This document shows, piece by piece, positions 6,835-13,712 of a stretch of DNA of 19,010 bases (position 1 is its first letter; the number at the start of each line of letters is the position of its first letter). A program made the position numbers and the translations under genes. Origin of the DNA: Deltaproteobacteria bacterium (lineage in GTDB: Bacteria > UBA10199 > SBBF01); contig JACQOY010000195.1 in assembly GCA_016207765.1 (NCBI GenBank), forward strand, positions 1 through 19,010, given 5' to 3'. The notes below the pieces were generated by a model that worked only from the letters and a program-made list of their open reading frames with translations, was not told the DNA's origin and ran no database searches.

Positions 6835-7444
6835 ACATCAATGCAAGATCGGCGTTCTGGTTTCGGGGCGCGGCACCAACCTCCAATCCCTGATTGATGC
6901 CTCCCGCGAGGGCCGAATGGCGGCGGAGGTCTCCGTTGTCGTTTCAAACCGCGCGAATGCCCCCGCTTTGGACCGGGCAAAAAAAGCGGGCATTCCCGGT
7001 TTCGTCGTCAATGCCGTCAAGGGGGAGACAAAAGAGGCATTCGAGAAACAGATCGGGGAAATTTTCAACCGGCATGGCGTCAATCTTGTCGTTCTGGCCG
7101 GATTTATGAGAATTGTCTCCCCCTGGCTGATCTCCCGTTTTAAAAACCGCATCATCAATATTCATCCGGCCCTTCTTCCCTCCTTTCCGGGGCTTTCAGC
7201 GCAAAAACAGGCCCTTGAATACGGCGTCCGGTTGTCGGGATGCACCGTTCACTTTGTTGATGAAGGATGCGACACCGGCCCTATCATCCTGCAAACAGCC
7301 GTTCCCGTGCTCGACACAGACACCGTGGAGAGCCTTTCGGAACGGATTCTGAAGGAAGAACACAAACTGCTTCCAAAGGCGGTTGACCTTTTGGCAAAAA
7401 ACAAAGTAAAAGTGACGGGTCGTCGCGTTGAAATTCTGCCGTGA
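6827..7444 (+). CDS. purN: Phosphoribosylglycinamide formyltransferase
   Basis: PurN transfers a formyl group from 10-formyl-tetrahydrofolate to GAR in purine synthesis. The body KIGVLVSGRGTNLQSL to RRVEILP covers the whole family. Catalytic residues are visible: Asn111 and His113 in INIHPALLPSFPG and Asp149 in GCDTGPI. The start is uncertain. There is no ATG in frame near the family start; TTG 6827 (used here, 205 residues) overlaps the purM stop by 8 bases, and GTG 6809 is the alternative. Neither has a good Shine-Dalgarno site, so translation probably depends on coupling to purM. The next gene starts 14 bases after the stop. Confidence 0.93.
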   Translation: MSEHQCKIGVLVSGRGTNLQSLIDASREGRMAAEVSVVVSNRANAPALDRAKKAGIPGFVVNAVKGETKEAFEKQIGEIFNRHGVNLVVLAGFMRIVSPWLISRFKNRIINIHPALLPSFPGLSAQKQALEYGVRLSGCTVHFVDEGCDTGPIILQTAVPVLDTDTVESLSERILKEEHKLLPKAVDLLAKNKVKVTGRRVEILP

Positions 7445-7458
7445 GGAGGGAGTCAAAC

Positions 7459-8043
7459 ATGAAAAAATTGCTCGTCGTTTCCCTGACTGTTTTCGCCGTG
7501 GCGTTCGGCTCTCCGGCCTTCGCCCGGAGTTCCAAAAATATGACCATCGGGATCATGGCCATGGGAAACATCCAACTAATTGACACCATACCCGATATCG
7601 ACCCCGGCCCCGGCGGCGGCGTCTATTTTGACTATCGCTTCAATCAGCGTTTTTCGATCACAATCGATGCATGGGCTACAACCCACGGCGGCAATGGGCC
7701 ATCCAACGGGGACGAGGGGATTGAATTCCTGGGAATCCCCACCTTTACCATCAAACTCTATTTTATGGACGATGAGGGAAACAAGTGGGACCCCTTTGCG
7801 GGCCTGGGGCTGGGTGTCTTCGCCCTCTCCGAAGGATCGGTTGAAAACAGCACCAACGGCATCGGCTTGGGGGGCCAGCTGGAAGTGGGCTTCGACTATC
7901 ATTTTACCAATGTGATTTCGGCCGGTTTTTCCGGCGTCTTCCGTTCGGCGGCCATCATCACCAGCCTGGAGAACACCGGGGGGAACAACTCCTCCGGGAT
8001 GATTCCATTCTCCCTGGTTGGACGGGTGGGATTTCATTTTTAG
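7459..8043 (+). CDS. Small outer-membrane beta-barrel protein (hypothetical)
   Basis: A 194-residue protein that begins with a clear Sec signal peptide (KK, hydrophobic core, cleavage after SPAFA, near residue 22). The rest alternates polar and hydrophobic residues in Gly-rich strands (for example GGGVYFDYRFNQRFSITIDAW, TFTIKLYFMDD, DPFAGLGLGVFALS, LGGQLEVGFDYHF) and ends in the barrel-type terminal strand FSLVGRVGFHF with a final Phe. This fits an OmpW/OprF-N-like eight-strand barrel of unknown role. I start at ATG 7459, which has an excellent AGGAGG site and follows the purN stop closely. A small GGCGGC/GCCGCC hairpin overlaps its stop codon. Confidence 0.8.
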   Translation: MKKLLVVSLTVFAVAFGSPAFARSSKNMTIGIMAMGNIQLIDTIPDIDPGPGGGVYFDYRFNQRFSITIDAWATTHGGNGPSNGDEGIEFLGIPTFTIKLYFMDDEGNKWDPFAGLGLGVFALSEGSVENSTNGIGLGGQLEVGFDYHFTNVISAGFSGVFRSAAIITSLENTGGNNSSGMIPFSLVGRVGFHF

Positions 8044-8058
8044 GCGGCAAGGGCCGCC
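8043..8058. repeat. Perfect 6-bp hairpin over the stop of the barrel gene
   Basis: GGCGGC-AAGG-GCCGCC. It begins with the last base of the TAG stop codon and lies in the 29-base gap before the next start. There is no T-tract. It could slow ribosomes or protect the mRNA 3' end, or be a minimal member of the palindromic elements seen at other gene ends here. Confidence 0.5.
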
Positions 8059-8072
8059 AGCCAAAGGTTTAC

Positions 8073-9572
8073 ATGCTCGAACGCTACTGCGACGCCCTTG
8101 TCATCGGCACCGAACTTTCCGGCCTTATTACGGCCGCCTTTCTGGCGCGCCGCGGCCTGACCGTCCACGTGCTTGATCTCGATCCCTACTCCCAAAGCGA
8201 CAAACAACCGGACCCCTTTTGCGTGGCGCACCTCCACTCAAAACTGCTTCGGTCAATCCTCGGACGGTTGAATATTCCGGAAAATGACATCCAGTTTCTC
8301 TCGGCGACTGAATCGCCGCTTCAGATCATTTTTCCCAAAAAACGCATCGAAATTTCATCGAATCCCGTTACATTTTACGAAGAACTTGAACGCGAATTCC
8401 CCGACAAGCACGACAAGATCAAGGTATTTTATGAAACACTCGCCCGCATCAAGCATCAGGTGGAGAGTCAACAGCTCTACTCCCTTATTCTCCCCACCTC
8501 ATTTCGCGAACGTCGGCAACTCATGCGGTTTGTAAAGGAAAACAAGCTCGACCAAAGGCTTGCCGGTCTTGGTCTTCCGATTGATGACGATGCCACCCTC
8601 AAAAATTTCATCATGGCCCAGCTCAAAATGGTCACCTACGCCCATACGGAAAGCCCCTTTGCCTTCCAGGTGGCCGAGCTCCTGAATCCAAGCGAGGGGG
8701 AAATCTACTCCATCAGGGGGGGGCACCATTATCTGAAAAAACTGTTCATCGACCGCACGGCCCATCACGAAGGGGCCTACCGTCCCGACGCCAAGATTGA
8801 GAAACTCCTCTTTCGTGACGGCATCTTCCAGGGGGCCCAGCTCTCCGGTTTCGATGGAAATGTTCTGGCGCGCTATGTAATCTGGAACACTTCGTTAAAA
8901 AGGCTTGATCCCTATCTCCCCCCTCTTTTTCGTTTTCGCAAGCTTCGCAAAAAGATTCAGAACTTAAAGCCCTATCTGCACTGGTTCACCTCCTATTTCG
9001 AGGTGCCGCGGGAATTTATCCCTCCTCCGATGCGGGAAAATCTCGTGATCATCGACGACCCGAATCAGGACTTAAAGGGCACCAATTTTCTGTCGGTCCA
9101 GATTCTGGAGGCCTCTCCAACAGTGACGCGTTTCTCGGTGAGTTATCTGCTCCCCCCCGATTCGCTCGAGGCGGAGAACGAGTCATTCATCCCTCTGCAT
9201 GAAAAAATCCGCGAGATACTCCTCAAACTTCTTCCCTTTGCCGACAACCAGCTGGTTTATACCTTTCCCATGGCGCCGAACCGGGAAAGCGAGGACACCC
9301 TTTTCCCCCTCAAGGAAAACGATTTTGAAATTTTCAAGCAGACCGCCCGGTCGCATCCCATTTTCAGGCTGGAAGCCAAATCGTTCACCGATCTTTTCCA
9401 GATCAGCTATAAAACCCCCTCCCCCAACTTCTATCTGACCGCTCCCGAAATTCTGGGGAGCATGGGCTATGAGGGAAAGTTCATGCTCGGCCTGAAAGTA
9501 ACCGACCTGATCTGGCAGGATGTGGAAAAGGAAAAGAAGCGGGCGATGAAGCTTGAACGGCGGATTGCGTAG
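8073..9572 (+). CDS. FAD/NAD(P)-binding Rossmann oxidoreductase-like protein (phytoene desaturase-like)
   Basis: A 499-residue protein starting with a dinucleotide-binding beta-alpha-beta unit, CDALVIGTELSGLITAAFLARRGLTVHVLDLD (residues 6-37), with an acidic residue at the end of the second strand. The middle Gly of the usual GxGxxG is Glu (GTELSG), which is unusual for tight FAD binding. Features matching the amine-oxidase/phytoene-desaturase architecture are SIRGGHHYLKKLF (about 213-225) and a C-terminal segment FYLTAPEILGSMGYEGKFMLGLKVTDLIWQDV, which resembles the final FAD-contact motif of these enzymes. The substrate is unknown, and carotenoid neighbours are absent. AAAGG sits five bases before ATG 8073. 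The stop codon TAG is the first part of the palindromic element at 9569-9620. Confidence 0.72.
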   Translation: MLERYCDALVIGTELSGLITAAFLARRGLTVHVLDLDPYSQSDKQPDPFCVAHLHSKLLRSILGRLNIPENDIQFLSATESPLQIIFPKKRIEISSNPVTFYEELEREFPDKHDKIKVFYETLARIKHQVESQQLYSLILPTSFRERRQLMRFVKENKLDQRLAGLGLPIDDDATLKNFIMAQLKMVTYAHTESPFAFQVAELLNPSEGEIYSIRGGHHYLKKLFIDRTAHHEGAYRPDAKIEKLLFRDGIFQGAQLSGFDGNVLARYVIWNTSLKRLDPYLPPLFRFRKLRKKIQNLKPYLHWFTSYFEVPREFIPPPMRENLVIIDDPNQDLKGTNFLSVQILEASPTVTRFSVSYLLPPDSLEAENESFIPLHEKIREILLKLLPFADNQLVYTFPMAPNRESEDTLFPLKENDFEIFKQTARSHPIFRLEAKSFTDLFQISYKTPSPNFYLTAPEILGSMGYEGKFMLGLKVTDLIWQDVEKEKKRAMKLERRIA

Positions 9573-9620
9573 GGGCGTATTGCCACGAAGTGGTCCCTCC
9601 TTGGGACAATACGCCCTTAC
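9569..9620. repeat. Palindromic element with two internal hairpins, supplying a stop codon
   Basis: Outer arms GTAGGGGCGTATTG (9569-9582) and CAATACGCCCTTAC (9607-9620) match at 13 of 14 positions. Inside are CCAC-GAA-GTGG (9583-9593) and TCCC-TCCTT-GGGA (9594-9606), so the single strand folds into a three-way junction. The TAG of the first arm is the stop of the upstream oxidoreductase gene. The opposite side ends two bases from the stop of the DUF456 gene. The element fills the whole convergent gap and shares GTAGGGGC ends with 1-82 and 14150-14177. Confidence 0.75.
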
Positions 9621-9622
9621 AT

Positions 9623-10141
9623 TTAAAAAGTCTTCACCAGCAGATACACCACCATTACAAATCCGATGCCGGTTTTGACGAACATGGCGGTGATGCGGGA
9701 AAAAAAACAGGCCAGCGCCCCCTGAAGACCCTTTCGCCAGTCCCTTTTCTCGAGAATTTCGGAAAGAAAAGCCCCCGCAAAAACGCCGGCAAAAAGCCCC
9801 AAAATCGATCCAATCAGGAGAACCGGTACGCCGATGAAGGCCCCCAAAACACCACCAATCAGCGAGGCCACAATGGTCCTGTTGGAAACGCTCATTTTCT
9901 TCCCCCCCCATACACCGATGCCGAATTCCAACACCTCGCCGACAACAGCCAACAAGATGACAACGAAAAGAATCCCAAAATCGCTTTTCCCCGTCTGAAA
10001 ATCGGCAATCAGGCTGTAAACAAACGAGACCACAACCATGAGCCATGTCCCCGGAAACCCCAGCGGCACCAACAATAAAGCCGCCAAAAGAAGGAGGACA
10101 TAAATGACAAGACCGAGGCTTGAAAGGATGGAGAGGATCAT
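9623..10141 (-). CDS. DUF456 family membrane protein
   Basis: A 172-residue very hydrophobic protein with about five or six membrane segments (roughly 5-27, 31-47, 56-75, 85-103, 104-128 and 150-170). The pattern LLVPLGFPGTWLMVVVSFVYSL, then VVGEVLEFGIGVWGGKKMSVSNRTIVASLIGG and GIPV-like Gly-rich helices is characteristic of DUF456 as I know it. The function is unknown. The gene overlaps rnhB by four bases (ATGA), so the two are translationally coupled and DUF456 is the last gene of the leftward operon. It ends against the palindromic element at 9569-9620. Confidence 0.85.
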   Translation of the reverse strand: MILSILSSLGLVIYVLLLLAALLLVPLGFPGTWLMVVVSFVYSLIADFQTGKSDFGILFVVILLAVVGEVLEFGIGVWGGKKMSVSNRTIVASLIGGVLGAFIGVPVLLIGSILGLFAGVFAGAFLSEILEKRDWRKGLQGALACFFSRITAMFVKTGIGFVMVVYLLVKTF

Positions 10142-10761
10142 TTTATGAGAGAGCGAATCGGCTCAAAACTCATCCGATGGATGGCCAAAGGCCCCTGGTT
10201 TTGGATCTCCGCCAGATGTTGTCTTGTACCATACCCTTTGTGTCTTGAAAACCGAAACGAGGGGTATTTTTTTTCCATCTCCGTCATCAAACGGTCACGC
10301 GTGACCTTGGCCAGAATGGAAGCGGCTCCGATGGAGGCCGACAGTCCATCCCCCCCCACCAGCAACTTTTGCGGGATATCGACGCCGATCCCGCGGTTGC
10401 CGTCCACCAGCAAATATTCCGCCCGGACGGAGAGTTTTTCCAGAGCCTGGCGCATGGCAAGAAAAGCGGCCTCCTGGATGTTGATCCGGTCGATCACGGA
10501 GGGTTCTATGACGCCGATGCCAAAACCGGCCGCGTCGTGGCGGATGATTTCAAAGAGTTCCTCGCGTTTTTGGGGTTTTAGTTTCTTGGAATCGTCAACA
10601 CCGGGGATATCGGTATCTGGATGAAGAACAACAGCCGCCGCCACCACTGGCCCGGCCCAGGCGCCCCTCCCCGCTTCGTCAAGGCCGGCCACAAAACGGT
10701 ATCCGTCACGCCAAAGCCGCTTTTCCCAAAAGGTTTTGTCGTAACAGGTCGAGTGGTTCAC
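10138..10761 (-). CDS. rnhB: Ribonuclease HII
   Basis: RNase HII nicks RNA-DNA hybrids and removes single ribonucleotides misincorporated into DNA. The 207-residue protein has the complete set of family motifs: GLDEAGRGAWAGPVVAA with Asp28 and Glu29, DDSKKL (56-61), LLVDGN with Asp120, GGDGLSASIGAASILAKVTRDR with Asp138, and RHKGYGTRQH near the C-terminus. The start is GTG 10761, with AAGG about ten bases upstream. That site lies at the very edge of the 122-bp palindrome, so the inserted element may have reshaped the gene's leader. It follows rplS in the same direction, and DUF456 overlaps its end by four bases. Confidence 0.96.
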   Translation of the reverse strand: MNHSTCYDKTFWEKRLWRDGYRFVAGLDEAGRGAWAGPVVAAAVVLHPDTDIPGVDDSKKLKPQKREELFEIIRHDAAGFGIGVIEPSVIDRINIQEAAFLAMRQALEKLSVRAEYLLVDGNRGIGVDIPQKLLVGGDGLSASIGAASILAKVTRDRLMTEMEKKYPSFRFSRHKGYGTRQHLAEIQNQGPLAIHRMSFEPIRSLIK

Positions 10762-10771
10762 AAAAGACCTT

Positions 10772-10893
10772 CAAATAAAGAGAGTCCTTTTGACGGAGCA
10801 ATTTTCGTTCCCGCCGGCAACATTGGCCTTCGAGACAATCCAACTCCGGGCGGCTTACGAAAATTGCGAGGACAAGAGGACTCTCTTTATTTG
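10772..10893. repeat. 122-bp nested palindrome (MITE-like) between rplS and rnhB
   Basis: Perfect outer arms of 17 bases, CAAATAAAGAGAGTCCT (10772-10788) and its complement (10877-10893), enclose perfect inner arms GCAATTTTCGT (10798-10808) and ACGAAAATTGC (10857-10867). The spacers between outer and inner arms are equal, nine bases each side. A GC-rich loop of 48 bases remains in the middle. It contains no gene. The symmetry and size fit a miniature inverted-repeat element. I see no clear target-site duplication. Confidence 0.75.
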
Positions 10894-10949
10894 CGATTTG
10901 CTTTGAATAACTCGGCCGCAAGGGGCTTAAGATTGCGGCGGGCCTGCAT

Positions 10950-11375
10950 TCAAGATCCGGCGGAGACAGCCGTATCGGAAGGTTTTTCGGCGGCCCCTGC
11001 TTGCACCGCGCCCCTTTGTTCTCCAGGACCCGCTTCTTCCATATTGATAATGCGCGCCTTTTTGCCGAACAACTTTCTTAAATAATAGAGTTTGGCCCGG
11101 CGCACTTTGCCGGAGCTGACGACCTCAATCTTGTCGACAACCGGCGCTTGGAACGGAAAAATTCGTTCAACCCCGACGCCATAGGACATCTTTCGTACGG
11201 TAAAACTGGAAGATCCGCCGGCGCGGTGAATTTTGATCACTACCCCTTCAAAAATCTGGACCCGCTCTTTTTCCCCTTCCTTGATTTTCACATGAACCTT
11301 GACCTGGTCGCCCGCCTTGAACGCCGGCGCCTTTTTTGCAGAATATTTGTTTTGAATGTATTGAAGTGCGTTCAT
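10950..11375 (-). CDS. rplS: 50S ribosomal protein L19 (bL19) with C-terminal extension
   Basis: bL19 sits at the subunit interface of the ribosome. The 141-residue protein matches the family through residue about 111: [80 protein letters not shown]. The last 30 residues (Glu/Gly/Ala/Gln-rich) are an extension beyond the usual 115-residue length and are probably disordered. ATG 11375 overlaps the stop of the preceding SPOUT gene by four bases, so translation is coupled. In many bacteria this gene follows trmD directly; here a toxin-antitoxin island lies in between. Confidence 0.97.
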   Translation of the reverse strand: MNALQYIQNKYSAKKAPAFKAGDQVKVHVKIKEGEKERVQIFEGVVIKIHRAGGSSSFTVRKMSYGVGVERIFPFQAPVVDKIEVVSSGKVRRAKLYYLRKLFGKKARIINMEEAGPGEQRGAVQAGAAEKPSDTAVSAGS

Positions 11376-11938
11376 AAACCGTCTCCCAAAAGCCTATCGA
11401 GTACAATGGCCACCGCAGAGCGAACCGGGAGATGATTGTAATCGGACTCCCCACGGATCGGCTCAAGCACCATTTCCGCTTTTTCCATGACCTCCGGGGC
11501 CAAACCCCACCCGGTTCCAAAAAGAATCAAAAAAGGCTTATCCGACTCCCCGATAAATTCCTTCAACTCGTTGAAACGAATTGTTTTTTTCGAGGGCCGT
11601 GCCGTGGTCGCAACAAGGTGGGGGTGTGTACCATGGTGTTTTTGGATTGTCAAACAGGTTTCCTCCAAACTGGAGGTCACCCCGATATCGGCAAAGGCCT
11701 CGCTCCGGTCAGGATTCATCCGGGAGCCAAGCCCCTCCTGCCAGTAACGGGTGATATACCGCGCCATGTTTTGTTGAGCCTCGTTCGGGGTGACGATGAA
11801 ATATTTCTTCACGCCATAGGTGCGCGAGGTCCGGCCCAGGTCGTGCAGGTCGAAATTGGTGATGGAGGTGGTGACGATTTCGCCGTGCTTGTTTAACACG
11901 GGGTGGTGGATCAAGGCGATGTAGACGGGGGCGGGCAT
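11372..11938 (-). CDS. SPOUT-class RNA methyltransferase (PF09936-type)
   Basis: A 188-residue protein that resembles the small SAM-dependent RNA methyltransferase found between trmD and rplS in many deltaproteobacteria and relatives. Visible features are an N-terminal [37 protein letters not shown], a central strand-turn [16 protein letters not shown] (about 135-150) that matches the SAM-knot glycine loop of SPOUT enzymes, and [19 protein letters not shown] at the end, equivalent to the usual LS-R-A-A helix. The target RNA is unknown. The start at 11938 lies two bases after the mazF stop, with an AGGGGG site inside mazF, so its expression is tied to the toxin-antitoxin transcript. It overlaps rplS by four bases. 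Confidence 0.85.
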   Translation of the reverse strand: MPAPVYIALIHHPVLNKHGEIVTTSITNFDLHDLGRTSRTYGVKKYFIVTPNEAQQNMARYITRYWQEGLGSRMNPDRSEAFADIGVTSSLEETCLTIQKHHGTHPHLVATTARPSKKTIRFNELKEFIGESDKPFLILFGTGWGLAPEVMEKAEMVLEPIRGESDYNHLPVRSAVAIVLDRLLGDGL

Positions 11939-11940
11939 GA

Positions 11941-12288
11941 CTACCGCCCCCTAATCCACTTCGCCAGTTTTAGCCGAATTCTTTTCAGACGCTGTGAAGA
12001 TATTTTCCCGATGGCTCCCAAAAGCAGATTTTCCTCGACTACGGCCAGCCGACCGATTCGGATCAAACTTGTTGTCTTTAATCCTGAATCGGAAAAATCC
12101 TCGTCGCTTTCATGGATAGTCTCGTCAAAACCTTTGACCTCGTGATGCAACTGGGAAGAAATCATGCAGAGAAGCCAATCGGGATGCGAGCCGGGAGTCT
12201 TTTCAAGTAACAATGCAGGACGCAACTTGCCCTGCTCCTGGTTTGTTTGTGGAAAATTAAAGAGGATTACCTGACCAGACTTGATCAT
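11941..12288 (-). CDS. PemK/MazF-family toxin (endoribonuclease)
   Basis: A 115-residue MazF/PemK-like protein. Family members cleave single-stranded mRNA at short motifs. The N-terminal GQVILFNFPQTNQEQGKLRPALLLEK matches the first strands of the fold with the conserved Arg-Pro; MISSQLH carries the usual Ser/Thr catalytic-side strand; SLIRIGRLAVV and IGKISSQRLKRI are the conserved last strand and helix. ATG 12288 overlaps the stop of the DUF2281 antitoxin gene by four bases, the normal antitoxin-first order. Its stop is only two bases before the SPOUT gene of the ribosomal operon. It looks intact. Confidence 0.85.
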   Translation of the reverse strand: MIKSGQVILFNFPQTNQEQGKLRPALLLEKTPGSHPDWLLCMISSQLHHEVKGFDETIHESDEDFSDSGLKTTSLIRIGRLAVVEENLLLGAIGKISSQRLKRIRLKLAKWIRGR

Positions 12289-12509
12289 GAGAATTTTTCT
12301 TTTAAATCAGGAAGATCATATTCGGGAATATTCTCGTCCTCCATGCCCCGCATGGCAGAAGACAGGGAAAAGGCAGACCACTCTTTTTCCATTGCTTCAG
12401 AGTCCTGCTTTTTTCTTGAATTTAAAAATTCAACAAAATCAAGCACCTCCGTCTGAACGGGCTTGGGGAGCTTTTCCAGCTTATGGAGAATTTTCTCAGC
12501 AAGTGTCAT
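12285..12509 (-). CDS. DUF2281-type antitoxin
   Basis: A 74-residue protein whose N-terminus MTLAEKILHKLEKLPKPVQTEVLDFVEFL is the DUF2281 signature of small VapB/MazE-like antitoxins. The acidic, probably disordered tail would bind the toxin encoded next. I use ATG 12509, the usual family start. ATG 12521 and 12518 lie in frame just upstream, and AGGTG seven bases before 12521 supports that alternative. The promoter at 12520-12548 places the predicted transcription start so close to 12509 that the message could be nearly leaderless. It overlaps mazF by four bases. Confidence 0.8.
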   Translation of the reverse strand: MTLAEKILHKLEKLPKPVQTEVLDFVEFLNSRKKQDSEAMEKEWSAFSLSSAMRGMEDENIPEYDLPDLKEKFS

Positions 12510-12519
12510 GCCAAGCATC

Positions 12520-12548
12520 ATTAAATAACACCTCGGTTTTAAAGTCAA
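12520..12548 (-). promoter_or_regulatory. Sigma-70-type promoter of the mazF-type module
   Basis: On the minus strand, TTGACT (12548-12543), a 17-base spacer, then TTTAAT (12525-12520). The -10 box overlaps the upstream candidate ATG at 12521, so a transcript from it would begin near 12513 and leave only a few bases before ATG 12509. This promoter could also drive the downstream SPOUT, rplS, rnhB and DUF456 genes. Confidence 0.55.
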
Positions 12549-12630
12549 TTTCCTCGTCCGCGCTTCTGTCTTACAACTTACTGGACAAGTAAAGCCGAAC
12601 GCAAGGCTTAAAGTCATAACCTGTTTTCAA

Positions 12631-13005
12631 CTAGAGGACATTCGAATAGTGCTCCCGGATTTTAACATCTTCCGTTCCGAAAGGGAGATCGGAAACAATG
12701 CTGTGAGCCACCAAAAGGCGATCGAAGGGATCGCGGGTCCACGAAAGATCATAGGCCGTGGCACAAAGCTCGTCCAACGAGGCATTGTCGATGCAAAAGC
12801 GCTCATCCTGTTTCAAATTTGCCAATATTTCCGTAAAATCAACCGATAGCCGCCGGATCTCACGGAGAAGGCGGATTTCCAGAAGTGAAATCGGTGAAAC
12901 GGTCAGAACTGAAAACCGATCAATCCACGGAAGCCCTTTCAGCTTGCCGGATTTTGTTAATACCCAGATGAGAACATGCGTATCGATCAAAACCGAAGAA
13001 GCCAT
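12631..13005 (-). CDS. PIN-domain toxin (VapC-like ribonuclease)
   Basis: A 124-residue PIN domain. The metal-binding acidic residues are visible: Asp8 in VLIDTHVLIW, Glu43 in SLLEIRLL, Asp92 in TRDPFDRLLVAHS and a fourth acidic position in GTEDVKI (Asp113). Such toxins cleave tRNA or rRNA. The sequence IDTHVLIWVL and the TRDPFDRLL motif place it among the VapC proteins usually paired with Phd/YefM-like antitoxins, which is the neighbour here (7 bases between them). No strong Shine-Dalgarno precedes ATG 13005. It appears intact. Confidence 0.88.
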   Translation of the reverse strand: MASSVLIDTHVLIWVLTKSGKLKGLPWIDRFSVLTVSPISLLEIRLLREIRRLSVDFTEILANLKQDERFCIDNASLDELCATAYDLSWTRDPFDRLLVAHSIVSDLPFGTEDVKIREHYSNVL

Positions 13006-13012
13006 AAGGAAT

Positions 13013-13261
13013 TCACTTGGAAGGTTTTATCAATTTAAGCCCCTTGGAGGGATGCCATTCCCATGTCCATAGATCGGCATCATTCACCGGGCTGTGGAAA
13101 TACTTTGTGTAATCGACGGATATTTTTTTTTTCGGAAGTTTGCCGCGAACCAGCCGGAGAGGAACGCCCCCCCGTTCAATAACAACGGTTTCCCCTCTCG
13201 CCGCCGCATCCAGCAGTTTGAAAAATTCCTTGCGCGCCTCGGTGGCTGTGACTTGCCGCAT
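13013..13261 (-). CDS. Phd/YefM-family antitoxin
   Basis: An 82-residue protein with the Phd/YefM N-terminal DNA-binding signature, QVTATEARKEFFKLLDAAARGETVVIERGGVPLRLV. The C-terminal part, with Trp and Tyr residues, would be the toxin-binding region. I choose ATG 13261 because the family starts there; a TTG 12 codons upstream (13297) is part of the predicted -35 box and is unlikely. A 15-base palindrome centred at 13271 lies immediately upstream and is a candidate autoregulatory operator. It is the first gene of the antitoxin-toxin pair with the PIN protein. Confidence 0.85.
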   Translation of the reverse strand: MRQVTATEARKEFFKLLDAAARGETVVIERGGVPLRLVRGKLPKKKISVDYTKYFHSPVNDADLWTWEWHPSKGLKLIKPSK

Positions 13262-13263
13262 AG

Positions 13264-13297
13264 ATGTACAGTGTACATTATCCAAAGAATCCGTCAA
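13264..13297 (-). promoter_or_regulatory. Promoter and palindromic operator of the phd-vapC-type module
   Basis: On the minus strand, TTGACG (13297-13292), a 16-base spacer and TACACT (13275-13270). The -10 lies inside the palindrome ATGTACACTGTACAT (13278-13264), whose arms are perfect around the central base. Binding of the antitoxin there would block the promoter, which is the known logic of Phd-family autoregulation. The ATG begins three bases past the palindrome, so the leader would be almost absent. GATAAT (13283-13278) is an alternative -10. Confidence 0.55.
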
Positions 13298-13582
13298 GAC
13301 CCGTTTTTAAAGGAACTAGCGGACCAGCAAGCTTGAACGCAAGGCCGAAGTCACCGGGGCGCGGACGGCGCCCAACGCCAAAGAGGCGGCGGGTGATGCA
13401 AAAGAAAAAAGGCCTGAAGAAGTGGAAGGAAATTCGGGCTCGGCGTCGCTTTCCTCCGCTTCGGTGACGGACTCCGACCCATCCACAACCGGTTTGTAAT
13501 CCTCATTACCCCCCTTGCCTGCCGCGCCGATAACCACGTCGCTTTATCTGTTTTTTAACGAACAATTTCCTTCTTGATTTGT
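13298..13582. other. Spacer between divergent toxin-antitoxin modules; possible decayed gene
   Basis: No family is recognised. On the plus strand a frame stays open without a usable start from the stop at 13317 to a TAA near 13498. Its reading (LERKAEVTGARTAPNAKEA, later PEEVEGNSGSASLSSASV) looks like a charged, Ser-rich tail and could be the remnant of a lost gene. The minus strand also has an open frame from GTG 13537. Neither has a ribosome site, and the GC-rich composition alone can keep frames open. Confidence 0.4.
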
Positions 13583-13711
13583 ATGCCAAATGTACATACA
13601 ATTGAATTTGAATGGGATCCCGACAAGGCGGCTCGGAACCTTAAAAAACATGGCGTTGATTTTGCCGATGCTGTCGGCGTTAACGATTATGCCGAAAGAA
13701 AAAAAGACTAA
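13583..13711 (+). pseudogene. brnT toxin gene with internal deletion
   Basis: ATG 13583 opens a 42-codon frame: FEWDPDKAARNLKKHGVDFADAV is the classic N-terminus of the BrnT ribonuclease toxin. It then jumps to VNDYAERKKD and stops. Normal BrnT has about 90 residues, and the central sheet carrying most catalytic residues is missing. The short tail resembles the end of BrnT proteins, so an in-frame internal deletion of about 45-50 codons is the simplest explanation. An inverted repeat TGTATG/CATACA (13580-13585 with 13595-13600) covers the start codon and might be an operator. The antitoxin gene follows one base after the stop. Confidence 0.75.
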
Positions 13712-13712
13712 A

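Noticed and set aside
9183..10046. Minus-strand open frame of 287 codons across the oxidoreductase end and DUF456
   Set aside because: It overlaps two supported genes in other frames and runs through the palindromic element. Its protein is Cys/Gly/Arg-rich without a family match.
10706..10921. Minus-strand 71-codon open frame across the 122-bp palindrome
   Set aside because: It overlaps the rnhB start, is mostly composed of the palindrome arms and has no family likeness.
13316..13537. Minus-strand open frame starting at GTG 13537
   Set aside because: It has no ribosome site, a Ser/Ala-rich composition and an equally open frame on the other strand. It is kept only as part of the spacer description.
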